From a virus, in the IMG/VR virus record IMGVR_UViG_3300025141_010453, positions 30,013 through 94,012 of that record: DNA of 64,000 nt; one strand, written 5' to 3'. Positions 7,626-16,479 of the stretch are shown piece by piece. A program made the position numbers and the translations under genes. Under the pieces are notes generated by a model. That model saw only the letters and a list, made by a program, of their open reading frames with translations. It made no database searches and was not told where the DNA came from. Position 1 is the first letter of the stretch; each line of letters begins with the position of its first letter.

Positions 7626-9279
7626 AACCATATATTGTAAGATATGTAATAGAGATGTAGAATATTGTACTGATTATGTCGGTGACAAACATTCTCTAGT
7701 TAAGTTTTGTAATATTTGTGATAGTAGGATAGAGGAGGATTATAAATTTTGTATTCTAGCAGCTGGAAAAGGTAGTAGAAATACTACTGTAGAAGGTCTT
7801 CATAAAGCTTTATTACCATTAGAAAATAAAGCAGTAATTTCTCGTATAATAGACAGTGTACCAAAGGAAATAGAGATAGTAATCGCATTAGGGTATAAAG
7901 CGGAACAAGTAAAAACTTATATAGAAGAAGTTTTTCCTAAAAGAGATATTACATTTGTAGAAGTAAAAAATTATGATGGTCCAGGTTCAGGACCAGGATT
8001 AAGTTTACTAGAATGTAAAGAACATTTACAAACACCATTTATATTTACTTCAGCTGACACTCTGATAGAAGAGAACTTCATATTTGACACATTAAAAGAA
8101 AATTGGCTCGGTACTTCTCATGTTAATATGGAAGATTCTTTAAAATATTGTTTAGTAAAAGGAAGTAAATATTTAGATAGACTATATTATGGAACTGGTA
8201 ATATAGCATATATAGGATTAGCTGGAATATATGATTATAAATCATATTGGAAAAATTTGGAAAACCACAATATCATTAAAGATGAATACCAGGTTATTCA
8301 TGGTTTTGATGAGTTAGATAAGGTAAAATTAGTGAACTTAACATGGTATGATACAGGTAATAATGAATCTTATCTTGAAACAAGAAAATCTTTTACTAAT
8401 GAAGTGGTGGCGATAAAAAATAAAGAAGCTCTTTTTATTGATAATAAAAAAGTAATAAAATACTACGATAAAAAAGATAAGGCTTTAAAGAGAATTGAGC
8501 GAACTAAGTATTTAAATAATTGTTCTCCTAAGGTAATGAAGTTAAATGATAACATGTATTCTTATGAATATATCGATGGTAAAATGTTATCTAATATTTG
8601 TGATGAACATACATTAAAAAAATGTTTAGATTTTTTCTACGAAACTTTTGGTAAAGACGAATATAATAAAACTAAAAAGTTTGCCCGTGACTGTATAAGG
8701 ATGTATAATGAGAAGACCTTTAACCGAATCAAAATATTTGAGGGTACTGGTCTTGATAAAATTAAATATATAAATGGTGTAGAAGTACAACCCATCAAAG
8801 AAATGTTAAATAGAGTAGATTGGGAAAAGATATACTCTAATGCTATACCAGCTAGATTTCACGGAGATTACCAACCAGAGAATATAATATATACGGGAAC
8901 TGAGTTTAAACTAATTGATTGGAGGGAATCTTTTGGTGATGATTTAGAAATAGGTGATTTATATTATGATTTAGGTAAATTACATCACGCGTTAACCATA
9001 AACGGCCAAGAGGTGTTAAAGAATAATTATGGGTATAAAATTAAAAAGGATACATGCACAGTTAATTACAGTATAAAAAGTAATTTATTAACTTTACTAG
9101 GGTACTTAGAAGATTTCTGTAAAGAAAAAAACTATAACTGGGGTAACGTTGAAATATTAAGTATATTACAGTATATTAGTATATCTTCTCTGTATCCAGA
9201 GTTTCATAATGGAGATTATGGAAGATTCCTATTCTTATTAGGAAAATACCAGCTAGCAAAAAAATTAAATATACGATGA
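7612..9279 (+). CDS. Fused sugar-phosphate nucleotidyltransferase and APH/choline-kinase-fold kinase
   Basis: A 555-residue two-enzyme fusion. Residues 9-36 carry two CxxC pairs (C9/C12, C33/C36), a small zinc ribbon. FCILAAGKGSR (47-56) opens a nucleotidyltransferase domain that continues to about residue 270, with FTSADTLIEENF as the metal-binding Asp region. The C-terminal half has HGDYQPENIIY (H417, D419) and LIDWRES (D436), the catalytic loop and DFG-equivalent of APH/choline kinases. Kinase plus nucleotidyltransferase would phosphorylate a sugar and then activate it, functionally like HldE or HddA+HddC but with an unrelated kinase fold. The neighbouring SIS isomerase supports a heptose substrate (inference). 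Confidence 0.82.
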   Translation: MVLNKTIYCKICNRDVEYCTDYVGDKHSLVKFCNICDSRIEEDYKFCILAAGKGSRNTTVEGLHKALLPLENKAVISRIIDSVPKEIEIVIALGYKAEQVKTYIEEVFPKRDITFVEVKNYDGPGSGPGLSLLECKEHLQTPFIFTSADTLIEENFIFDTLKENWLGTSHVNMEDSLKYCLVKGSKYLDRLYYGTGNIAYIGLAGIYDYKSYWKNLENHNIIKDEYQVIHGFDELDKVKLVNLTWYDTGNNESYLETRKSFTNEVVAIKNKEALFIDNKKVIKYYDKKDKALKRIERTKYLNNCSPKVMKLNDNMYSYEYIDGKMLSNICDEHTLKKCLDFFYETFGKDEYNKTKKFARDCIRMYNEKTFNRIKIFEGTGLDKIKYINGVEVQPIKEMLNRVDWEKIYSNAIPARFHGDYQPENIIYTGTEFKLIDWRESFGDDLEIGDLYYDLGKLHHALTINGQEVLKNNYGYKIKKDTCTVNYSIKSNLLTLLGYLEDFCKEKNYNWGNVEILSILQYISISSLYPEFHNGDYGRFLFLLGKYQLAKKLNIR

Positions 9280-9905
9280 AAGACTTAATAAGCACCTACA
9301 AAAAAGAATCTGCCGACGCCTTTATATCAATTAAAACAGAAGATATAGAAGCATTTGTAGATTTAATTATTGACGCTTATATTAATGAAAAAAAAGTATT
9401 TGCGTGTGGTAACGGAGGTAACGTAGCATCAGTACAAAATTTAGTATTAGATTTAAATATGCATCCATTTGTGTCTGAAGATAAATCACAAAGAAAGGGA
9501 AAAAGAAATAAGTTTCATGCTATTAGTTTATGTGAGTCAACCGCGGCAATTACTGGAATAGCTAATGACTTAGGTATGGATAATATATTTGTAGAACAAT
9601 TAAAGTATCAAGCAGGAAAGGGTGATATATTATTTGCAATGTCAGGTTCGGGTAATTCTAAAAATATAATAGAAGCTTTAAAAATAGCTAAAAAATTAGG
9701 GATGGTATGTGTGGTAATGACACGAAATAATAACACCAAATCAGACGATTATGCTGACCTTGTTCTCAGAATCACAAGTGATAAATCAGTATTCCCTGGA
9801 CAAACAGGAGGGAACAATAATAACTTCCATTATGAAGATTGTATCTCTAAAGTATCACATATCGCAGTAGGAATATTAAAACAATACGTAGAAAATGAAA
9901 ATTAA
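9276..9905 (+). CDS. SIS-domain phosphoheptose isomerase-like protein (GmhA/DiaA family)
   Basis: A 209-residue SIS protein. VFACGNGGNVASVQNLVLDL matches the phosphate-binding loop of GmhA. AITGIANDLGMDNIFVEQL and LFAMSGSGNSKNIIEAL are further family signatures, and the tail HYEDCISKVSHIAVGIL corresponds to the usual C-terminal helix. GmhA converts sedoheptulose 7-phosphate to D-glycero-D-manno-heptose 7-phosphate. The ATG overlaps the kinase stop (ATGA) and the stop overlaps the transketolase start. Following genes encode transketolase, which can make sedoheptulose 7-phosphate, so a heptose route is plausible. Confidence 0.82.
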   Translation: MKDLISTYKKESADAFISIKTEDIEAFVDLIIDAYINEKKVFACGNGGNVASVQNLVLDLNMHPFVSEDKSQRKGKRNKFHAISLCESTAAITGIANDLGMDNIFVEQLKYQAGKGDILFAMSGSGNSKNIIEALKIAKKLGMVCVVMTRNNNTKSDDYADLVLRITSDKSVFPGQTGGNNNNFHYEDCISKVSHIAVGILKQYVENEN

Positions 9906-10671
9906 TCCAAACAAATTAAGAAAATATGTTTTAGATATGGTCTATGAAAAACAATCAGGTCATATAGGAGGTAGTTTTTCATTAGCAGAAATAATAAAAT
10001 ATCTATATGAAAATTTTAATTTAGTAGAACCAAATAAAGATAAATTAATTCTATCTAAAGGACATGCAGTACCTATCTTATATGCTGTATTATATGAATT
10101 AGGTTTAATTGACTCTCTTGAAAATTTTAGAGAGGTTGATTCTCCTTTACAAGGACATCCAGATAAGGAAAGATTATCTTTGATACATGCTACAACAGGT
10201 GCCTTAGGACAAGGGTTGAGTATAGCTATCGGACATTCTTTAGCGTGTAAAGCTAAAGAATTAGATAATAAGATTTTTTGTATATTAGGGGATGGTGAAA
10301 TACAGGAAGGACAAGTATGGGAAGCATTCATGTTAGCTCCTAAATATGAATTAGATAATTTAGTATGTTTTATAGATTATAATAAAGCACAGAATGATGG
10401 TTATGTAAAAGATATCTTAGATATGGGAGACCTACAGTCAAAAATTAAAGCCTTTGGTTGGGAAACATATATTATAGATGGTCATAGTCTAAAGGATATA
10501 GATTATCTATTATCATCATTGAAAAACCGTAAAAAACCAATTTGTGTAATTTTAGATACTATAAAAGGTAAAGGGGTTTCATTTATGGAAGACCCGGAAT
10601 GGCATGCAAAAGCCCCCAACGAAGAAGAATATAATAATGCATTAAAAGAATTAGGATATGAAAGCGACTAG
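9895..10671 (+). CDS. Transketolase, N-terminal (ThDP-binding) subunit
   Basis: A 258-residue protein equal to the N-terminal third of transketolase. SGHIGGSFSLAEIIKYLY and LILSKGHAVPILYAVL are substrate and ThDP contacts. ILGDGEIQEGQVWEA followed by FIDYNK is the GDG-x(26-28)-N ThDP/Mg motif. It works only with a C-terminal partner, encoded immediately downstream with a 14-nt overlap. It transfers two-carbon ketol units; sedoheptulose 7-phosphate or a related long-chain ketose is a likely product in this context. Confidence 0.9.
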   Translation: MKINPNKLRKYVLDMVYEKQSGHIGGSFSLAEIIKYLYENFNLVEPNKDKLILSKGHAVPILYAVLYELGLIDSLENFREVDSPLQGHPDKERLSLIHATTGALGQGLSIAIGHSLACKAKELDNKIFCILGDGEIQEGQVWEAFMLAPKYELDNLVCFIDYNKAQNDGYVKDILDMGDLQSKIKAFGWETYIIDGHSLKDIDYLLSSLKNRKKPICVILDTIKGKGVSFMEDPEWHAKAPNEEEYNNALKELGYESD

Positions 10672-11566
10672 AGATGGGTTTGGTGAACAATTAGTTTTAT
10701 CTGCAAAAGATAACGAAAATATTATAGGTCTTAGTGCTGACCTAGGAAAAGCAACCAAAATAAATCAATTTGGAGCGGTTTATCCAGAGAGACTATATGA
10801 AATGGGTATCGCGGAAAATAATATGATTGGGGTTGCGTCCGGACTTTCAGAATATGGGTATAAAGTATTCTTAGCGTCATTCGCATCCTTCTTAACTGGT
10901 AAATATGATACTATTAGATGTTCTATAGCGTACTCAAATGTACCATGTATCATAGTAGGGACACATTGTGGTATGGCTATAGGAAGAGATGGGGTAACCC
11001 AAATGGGGTTAGAAGACTTAAGTTTAATGAGGTCTTTACCAGGAATGGTAGTGTTAAATCCATCTACATATAACCAAACTAAGTCAATTGTAAAATATTT
11101 GTGTGATAGTGAATTAAAAAACCCACATTATTTAAGACTAGGAAGACAACCAGTTGATGAGTATTATTCAGAAGATGTTGAATTCACTCCAGGTAAAGGA
11201 ATTGTAGTAAGAGAAGGAAGAAAGGCCGTAGTATTCTCTACAGGTTGTGTATTACCTGATGTATTAGCAGCAACAGTAGATTTAGATATAGCAGTTATTG
11301 ATATGCCGACTATCAAACCTTTAGATAAAAAAATAATAGAAAAATACGGTGATAAACATATTTTTACAGTAGAAGACCATTCAATAATCGGAGGTTTGGG
11401 TTCGAGTGTAGCGGAAGTCATAGCAGAAGAAGGATTAAAAGGAAAATTACATAGAATTGGTGTTAATGATATATTTCCAGAATCTGGATTACCAATAGAT
11501 TTATATAACAAATATGGCTTAAGTTCTAATAAGATTAAAAAAAGAATATTAAGTGAATTGGGTTAA
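10658..11566 (+). CDS. Transketolase, C-terminal (pyrimidine-binding) subunit
   Basis: A 302-residue partner of the preceding subunit. YEMGIAENNMIGVASGLS holds the Glu that activates ThDP. VGTHCGMAIGRDGVTQMGLED is the conserved active-site loop, followed by MRSLPGMVVLNPS; VEDHSIIGGLGSSVAE lies in the C-terminal domain. Together with the N-subunit it forms a full two-gene transketolase as in archaea, many secondary-metabolite clusters and some capsule clusters. Its last 14 nt overlap the next gene's GTG start. Confidence 0.9.
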   Translation: MKATRDGFGEQLVLSAKDNENIIGLSADLGKATKINQFGAVYPERLYEMGIAENNMIGVASGLSEYGYKVFLASFASFLTGKYDTIRCSIAYSNVPCIIVGTHCGMAIGRDGVTQMGLEDLSLMRSLPGMVVLNPSTYNQTKSIVKYLCDSELKNPHYLRLGRQPVDEYYSEDVEFTPGKGIVVREGRKAVVFSTGCVLPDVLAATVDLDIAVIDMPTIKPLDKKIIEKYGDKHIFTVEDHSIIGGLGSSVAEVIAEEGLKGKLHRIGVNDIFPESGLPIDLYNKYGLSSNKIKKRILSELG

Positions 11567-12203
11567 TAAAGATACCGAACTATATTGTTCCTTCGCAAAA
11601 AAAGCAGGCAATACAGGATGCCAAATGATGAACTCTGCTTTTTATTATCATAAATTAAATAAAATTTATAAATCATTCTCAGTTGATTCCGTAGGAGAAG
11701 CTATAAATGCGGTTAAAACTTTAGATATAAAAGGTTTTGCTATTACTATGCCATATAAAAAAGAGGTGCTAGAATTTGTAGATGATATGGAAGAATGTGT
11801 AAATTATATAGGAGCAGCAAATACAGTAATAAATACTGATGGTCATTTACATGCATATAATACAGATTATTTAGCAGCAAAGGATTTTTTGAAAGACTAT
11901 AATGAAAAGGTTTTCTTTAAGAATCCATATATTCTAGGAGATGGTGGGTACGCCGCTGCAGTTAAAGCAGCATTTAGACATCATAGTATAGAACCTACAA
12001 TAATTACTAGAAAAAACTGGAAGGATATTAAGGATATAGAAGATGGTTTAATATATAATTGTACTCCATCTCAAAATTGGCCAAGAAATAAATCAAATAC
12101 ACTAATAGATTGTCAAGTAAATACAATAACAGGACATAAATTAGCTAAAATACAAGCAAGTCATCAATACAAACTGTATACCAATTTAGAATTTCCTTTT
12201 TAA
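11553..12203 (+). CDS. Shikimate/quinate dehydrogenase-like (AroE-family) protein, short
   Basis: A 216-residue AroE-like protein starting at GTG inside the previous gene. IKGFAITMPYKKEVLEF matches the AroE G-x-x-V-T-x-P-x-K motif with its catalytic Lys. IGAANTVI and HAYNTDYLAAKDFL match the substrate-binding GAVNT and GxNTD motifs. ILGDGGYAAAVKAAF corresponds to the NADP loop. It is about 50 residues shorter than usual AroE, mainly after the Rossmann part. A role oxidising a cyclic or sugar-like polyol in the neighbouring pathway is more likely than aromatic amino acid synthesis, but unproven. Confidence 0.75.
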   Translation: MNWVNKDTELYCSFAKKAGNTGCQMMNSAFYYHKLNKIYKSFSVDSVGEAINAVKTLDIKGFAITMPYKKEVLEFVDDMEECVNYIGAANTVINTDGHLHAYNTDYLAAKDFLKDYNEKVFFKNPYILGDGGYAAAVKAAFRHHSIEPTIITRKNWKDIKDIEDGLIYNCTPSQNWPRNKSNTLIDCQVNTITGHKLAKIQASHQYKLYTNLEFPF

Positions 12204-12205
12204 TT

Positions 12206-12574
12206 ATGAAAAAAAATCCAAGACCAAAAACAATATTTTGTGATATAGATGGGACATTAGTTAAACAGAATGGTAATCTATCTAAACAATTAAAAACCCC
12301 AATGGAGTTATTGCCTGGTACAATAGATAGGTTAACGGATTGGGATAGGAAGGGATATAATATAATTTTAACTACGGGACGAAGAGAGTGTATGAGAAAA
12401 ATGACTGAAGAACAATTGGCTGCCCTTGGAATTTTCTATGACCTATTAATTATGGGTCTTGGTGGGGGAGAAAGAGTTTTAATCAATGATAAAAAACCAA
12501 ATTCTGATGATGAAACAGCATTCGCATTTTCACTAAAAAGAAATCTTGGTCTTGAATTCTTAAAAAACATTTAG
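12206..12574 (+). CDS. HAD-superfamily phosphatase
   Basis: A 122-residue minimal HAD hydrolase. TIFCDIDGTLVKQ gives the nucleophile motif DxDGT, NIILTTGRRE is motif II (Thr), and LINDKKPNSDD is a motif III/IV region. With no visible cap domain it can accept bulky substrates. Placed after the isomerase, kinase and transketolase genes it could be the GmhB-type phosphatase that removes the 7-phosphate of a heptose bisphosphate; this is inference from context. Members of this small group are also common next to capsule genes. Confidence 0.75.
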   Translation: MKKNPRPKTIFCDIDGTLVKQNGNLSKQLKTPMELLPGTIDRLTDWDRKGYNIILTTGRRECMRKMTEEQLAALGIFYDLLIMGLGGGERVLINDKKPNSDDETAFAFSLKRNLGLEFLKNI

Positions 12575-12579
12575 TCTTT

Positions 12580-13230
12580 GTGATTAATTTAGAAAATATA
12601 ACATTAGTATGCATAACATCTATTAAGATTGATAGGGCAATTAAAGCATTAAAATATAGTTATAGAGGTATTAATTTCGGTGAGGTTTTATTATTTACTG
12701 ATAAAGAAGTAAGTCTGCCTCCTGACATAAAAACCATAAATATAGCTCCATTAGATTTAGTAGGGTATAGTCATTTTATTGTTTATGAATTACATAAGTA
12801 TATTAATACTGATTATGTGATTATAATTCAAGATGATGGATTTATAGTTAATCCTGAAAAATGGGATAATAAATTTTTAGAATATGATTATATTGGTGCT
12901 CCTTGGGCGTTACCTCACGATAATTTTTCATTTAGGGACCCTTTTGGGAATATAATTAGGGTAGGTAATGGTGGATTTAGTCTTAGGAGTAAAAAATTAC
13001 TTTCATTAGCTACCGAATTAGGGTTAGAATGGAAACCTTATTTTGGTTACTATAATGAAGATGGTTTTTTTACTTGTCACAATAAACATATATATGAAAA
13101 TAATGGTTGTGTTTTTGCTACCTTAGATATAGCTAAATATTTTTCTCATGAAAATATGATACCAGAAGTAGATGGTATAGTGCCTTTTGGATTTCATGGG
13201 AAAACACATAAATATTCCAATTTAATATGA
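12580..13230 (+). CDS. DUF5672-type putative glycosyltransferase
   Basis: A 216-residue protein beginning at GTG. YVIIIQDDGFIVNPEKWDN, YDYIGAPWALPHD, VGNGGFSLRSKKLL and YNEDGFF follow the motif order of the DUF5672 family, which has a GT-A-like fold with QDDGF acting as the DxD. Soluble, with no membrane segments. It overlaps the next gene by 4 nt. Substrate unknown. Confidence 0.78.
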   Translation: MINLENITLVCITSIKIDRAIKALKYSYRGINFGEVLLFTDKEVSLPPDIKTINIAPLDLVGYSHFIVYELHKYINTDYVIIIQDDGFIVNPEKWDNKFLEYDYIGAPWALPHDNFSFRDPFGNIIRVGNGGFSLRSKKLLSLATELGLEWKPYFGYYNEDGFFTCHNKHIYENNGCVFATLDIAKYFSHENMIPEVDGIVPFGFHGKTHKYSNLI

Positions 13231-13982
13231 TAACATTAAGTACAATAATATGGGAAAAGAATTTTGATGATATTTTGTCTCCTGATTCTTGGTTTTTCAA
13301 ATTTAGCTCAGATTTAATAACAACTAAATTATTAATAATTAGTAATGTTCCTTCGGTAGATAAAACATTAAAAAAAATAGCTACCTTACATCAACACCAT
13401 AAATTCGATGTAGTATGGGTTAAAGACATAGTAGACGAAGTAAAAAATACATATAATTTATCTATGGATGAAAGTACTGTTGGTTACCACTATACTATAC
13501 CTTTTTTTGTAACACTAGAGAGTACTAATACCAAATTCTTACTTTGTATTGCAAATGATTGTATGGATGATATATTTGTAGATGATTATTTCTTAAAACA
13601 ATCTATAGAAGAATTAGAAACCAATCCTTTATGTTTTACTACCGGAGTTGCATGGAATAAAAATAATGCCTCTGTACCTTTTAATAATAAAACTGTAGGG
13701 GAACATGAGGAAGATGAATTATTAAAAACACATAAAATAGATACTATGTCCACTAACTTTACTTATTCATTAGGTTTTTCAGACCAGTTTTGGTTAGGAG
13801 CAACCGATGCCTTAAAATCTATTGACTATCATCTAGCTGAATCTTACTCTTCTACATACCACGGACCCACTTACGGTGGTAATTCTTTTGAAAAAAGATT
13901 AGTTGCTCACCATAATTTCAAGAAGGTATATAGATGTATATGTAAAGGTAATCAATATTATATACATGATAAAATAATATAA
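13227..13982 (+). CDS. Uncharacterised protein of the sugar cluster, possible glycosyltransferase
   Basis: A 251-residue protein. Alternating hydrophobic strands (LLIISNVPSVDK, FDVVWVKDIVDE, KFLLCIANDCMDDIF) and the NDCMDD segment resemble a GT-A fold with an acidic metal site. LGFSDQFWLGATDALKSIDYH looks like the late acceptor-binding region. No standard family signature is recognised with certainty. Overlap with the upstream gene and a 2-nt gap to the downstream one place it in the same transcript. Confidence 0.5.
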   Translation: MITLSTIIWEKNFDDILSPDSWFFKFSSDLITTKLLIISNVPSVDKTLKKIATLHQHHKFDVVWVKDIVDEVKNTYNLSMDESTVGYHYTIPFFVTLESTNTKFLLCIANDCMDDIFVDDYFLKQSIEELETNPLCFTTGVAWNKNNASVPFNNKTVGEHEEDELLKTHKIDTMSTNFTYSLGFSDQFWLGATDALKSIDYHLAESYSSTYHGPTYGGNSFEKRLVAHHNFKKVYRCICKGNQYYIHDKII

Positions 13983-13984
13983 TT

Positions 13985-14710
13985 ATGAATAAAGAAATTG
14001 TAATTGCAGCATATGATAAAGATTTATCTTGGTTATCTACAATCGATGATAATATAAAAAAAACTATATATCGAAAAGGAAATTATAAACTAAATGATGG
14101 TGAAATTAAGTTAGCTAACGTTGGTCGAGATGTTCATACTTTTTTTAATCATTTATATTTAAACTACGATAATTTATCAGATATAACTTTTTTTGTTCAA
14201 GATTATCCTTTCGACCATTGGGAAGATTTGATAGACGTAATAAATAATGATACTTGGGTTGAACAATGTGCCATAAATATAGGTGGTTATTATGGGTTTC
14301 ATTTTAATACTAACCAACCGAACACCCCTATAAATCTTAAGATGAGTGATGGTTCACCTACACAAATTACTGTAGGTATGATGTGGGGCCTATCACCATC
14401 ACAGCAATTTGATTCTGGTAATGTGTTGGTTTGTAATAGAGATGGCACCCCTCAAGATACTAGATTTTTAAATTCCATGAATCTAGATGATTCGTGGAAT
14501 ATGTTTTTCAATGGGACCCCACCCACTTATTATGAATTTGTACCTGGAGGGCATTTTGGTGTCACACAAGAACAGGTACATTTAAGAGATAAAGAATTTT
14601 ATAAAAAAATAATAGATATTCTAGAAACTGACATTAATTCACCTTGGGTTATAGAACGTCTTGAATGTTATTTATTTAACCCACAATTTATAGAGTATGA
14701 TAACAACTAA
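13985..14710 (+). CDS. DUF3431-like protein, putative glycosyltransferase
   Basis: A 241-residue protein. IVIAAYDKDLSWLSTID, LANVGRDVHTFFNHLYLNYD and ITFFVQDYPFDHW match the order of DUF3431 (N-V-G-R-E-x-H-T-Y-L, then F-x-Q-G-x-P-x-D-H). The family is often found next to glycosyltransferases in fungi and in viral or bacterial glycan loci. GGHFGVTQEQVHLRDKEFY resembles the conserved late segment. Overlaps the following GT11-like gene by 14 nt. Confidence 0.7.
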   Translation: MNKEIVIAAYDKDLSWLSTIDDNIKKTIYRKGNYKLNDGEIKLANVGRDVHTFFNHLYLNYDNLSDITFFVQDYPFDHWEDLIDVINNDTWVEQCAINIGGYYGFHFNTNQPNTPINLKMSDGSPTQITVGMMWGLSPSQQFDSGNVLVCNRDGTPQDTRFLNSMNLDDSWNMFFNGTPPTYYEFVPGGHFGVTQEQVHLRDKEFYKKIIDILETDINSPWVIERLECYLFNPQFIEYDNN

Positions 14711-15608
14711 TTTAACTGGTAATCTAGGAAATCATATGTGGCAATATGCTGTATGTCGAACTATTGCAGAAAAGCTAGAGTATGACTGGGGAATAAATCC
14801 TATTCCTAGTCATGATTATTTCAACGGTAGTAACCAAATGGCATTTATGGATGTAGATTTTGGTAAAGAAATTAATGGTATAGTTAATGAATATCATGAG
14901 CCCTGGAAAACTTTAAATCATATAGATATGGTAAATATAACAATGTTAAACCCTACATTATATGAAATAACAGATAATACTATTATGTTAGGGGATAATG
15001 GAGCTAAGGGAGGTATATACCAATCTGAAGATTACGTCTTAGATAGGAAAGACGATATTAAAAAATGGTTTACTATTAATTCTACCCATAAAACTAAATA
15101 TGATGAGAAATTAAAGGAATTAGGCGTGACTTTAGATGATAATACCTGTATTATTAATTTTAGAGGAGGAGAATACCGAGGTATCCCTAATGTGCTACTT
15201 AGAAGAGAGTATTGGAGGGACTCTATAAATCATATGATTGGGTTAAACCCTAATATGAAATTTTTGGTTATTACTGATGACCCTACTACGGCTTCACAAT
15301 TCATGCCTTTTGAAATTAGGTGTATTCATGTGGATGTAGGTTTTGATTATTATTGTGTTAATCAAGCAAAATGGTTAATTATCTCTAACTCTACTTTTGG
15401 TTGGTGGTGTGCTTGGTTAAACGAGGGATGTATAAAAATTATAGCTCCTAAGTATTGGGCGAGACATAATATTAGTGATGGTTATTGGGCAACAGGTGAC
15501 GCTTACACCTCATGTTTTAAGTATATGGATAGAGAAGGTAATTTATCTGATTTTGAGACATGTAAATCCGAAGCATTAAATTATTATAAATTAAAAAATA
15601 TTATTTAA
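14697..15608 (+). CDS. GT11-like (alpha-1,2-fucosyltransferase-type) glycosyltransferase
   Basis: A 303-residue GT-B protein. TGNLGNHMWQYAVCRTIAEK is the GT11 N-terminal motif (usual G-G-L-G-N-Q-x-F-Q-Y). IINFRGGEYRGIP sits at the place of the HxRRxD GDP-binding motif but has lost the paired arginines, hinting at a changed donor. ISNSTFGWWCAWLNEG is the conserved SxFSWWxA motif. The divergence from the second GT11 copy at 16480 suggests distinct donors or acceptors. Confidence 0.8.
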   Translation: MITTNLTGNLGNHMWQYAVCRTIAEKLEYDWGINPIPSHDYFNGSNQMAFMDVDFGKEINGIVNEYHEPWKTLNHIDMVNITMLNPTLYEITDNTIMLGDNGAKGGIYQSEDYVLDRKDDIKKWFTINSTHKTKYDEKLKELGVTLDDNTCIINFRGGEYRGIPNVLLRREYWRDSINHMIGLNPNMKFLVITDDPTTASQFMPFEIRCIHVDVGFDYYCVNQAKWLIISNSTFGWWCAWLNEGCIKIIAPKYWARHNISDGYWATGDAYTSCFKYMDREGNLSDFETCKSEALNYYKLKNII

Positions 15609-15609
15609 C

Positions 15610-16473
15610 ATGGGAAAAATATACGATTGTTTTAACTTCTTTAATGAACTAGACCTTTTAGAAATGAGATTAAATATTCTATATGATTATGTAGATTATT
15701 TCGTGATAGTAGAGTCTACAGTGACCCACTCGGGACAACCTAAACCTTTTTATTTAGAAGAAAATAAAGAAAGATTTGCTAAATTTGCAGACAAAATTAT
15801 AAGTTACAAAGTAAGTGACACACCTAATGATTTTATGAATTTACCTAATACAGGATTTTTTGATTCTGAATTAGATAAAATCCAGGGATATATTCGTACA
15901 CAAACCAATAGATTTAATAGGGCTACTCAGATAGATTACGGTAGAGATTTCTTCCAAAAAGAATCAGTTAGAAGAGCATTAGTAAATTGTGATGATAACG
16001 ATATCATTATTATTTCAGATGCTGATGAAATTCCTAACCCAGAAATACTAAAAGAACTAGATACTCTTGCCTTAGAAAACACTATATATTCTTTAGAACA
16101 ACCAATGTATTATTATTATTTAAATGTGTTAAAAGATAACAACTGGTGTGGTTCCAAATTAGGATTATATAAAAATATAAAAAAATTATCTTTCAATGAA
16201 ATTAGAGGAGATGAATCATTAACAACCAAACTAGTTAATGGTGGGTGGCATTTTAGTTTTATGGGTGGTGAAGAGATGGTAAGAACAAAAATAACTTCTT
16301 ATTCTGCAAGAGATTTAGCAAATGAACATGTATTAGCAAATATTAAAACAAATATAGAGAATGACCAAGACGTATTTTTTAGAGGTGCATTAACAAAAGT
16401 AGATATAGATGAGAGCTATCCTACACACATTCTAAATAACTTAGACAAGTATAGTAAAATGATTAAAAAATAA
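15610..16473 (+). CDS. GT17-type glycosyltransferase
   Basis: A 287-residue protein. IYDCFNFFNELDLLEMRLNI, FVIVESTVTHSGQPKPFYL, IIISDADEIPNPEIL and GGWHFSFMGG are the sequential signatures of GT17. Its eukaryotic members are beta-1,4-mannosyl-glycoprotein beta-1,4-GlcNAc-transferases; bacterial and viral members are common in glycan loci. SDADE is the metal-binding motif. No transmembrane anchor is present, unlike the eukaryotic enzyme. Confidence 0.85.
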   Translation: MGKIYDCFNFFNELDLLEMRLNILYDYVDYFVIVESTVTHSGQPKPFYLEENKERFAKFADKIISYKVSDTPNDFMNLPNTGFFDSELDKIQGYIRTQTNRFNRATQIDYGRDFFQKESVRRALVNCDDNDIIIISDADEIPNPEILKELDTLALENTIYSLEQPMYYYYLNVLKDNNWCGSKLGLYKNIKKLSFNEIRGDESLTTKLVNGGWHFSFMGGEEMVRTKITSYSARDLANEHVLANIKTNIENDQDVFFRGALTKVDIDESYPTHILNNLDKYSKMIKK

Positions 16474-16479
16474 AATATT

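Noticed and set aside
9895-12203. Aminoshikimate/AHBA antibiotic-type cluster
   Set aside because: Transketolase and AroE-like genes are present, but there is no dehydroquinate synthase, DAHP synthase or AHBA synthase; the DegT-family protein is clearly RfbH-like.
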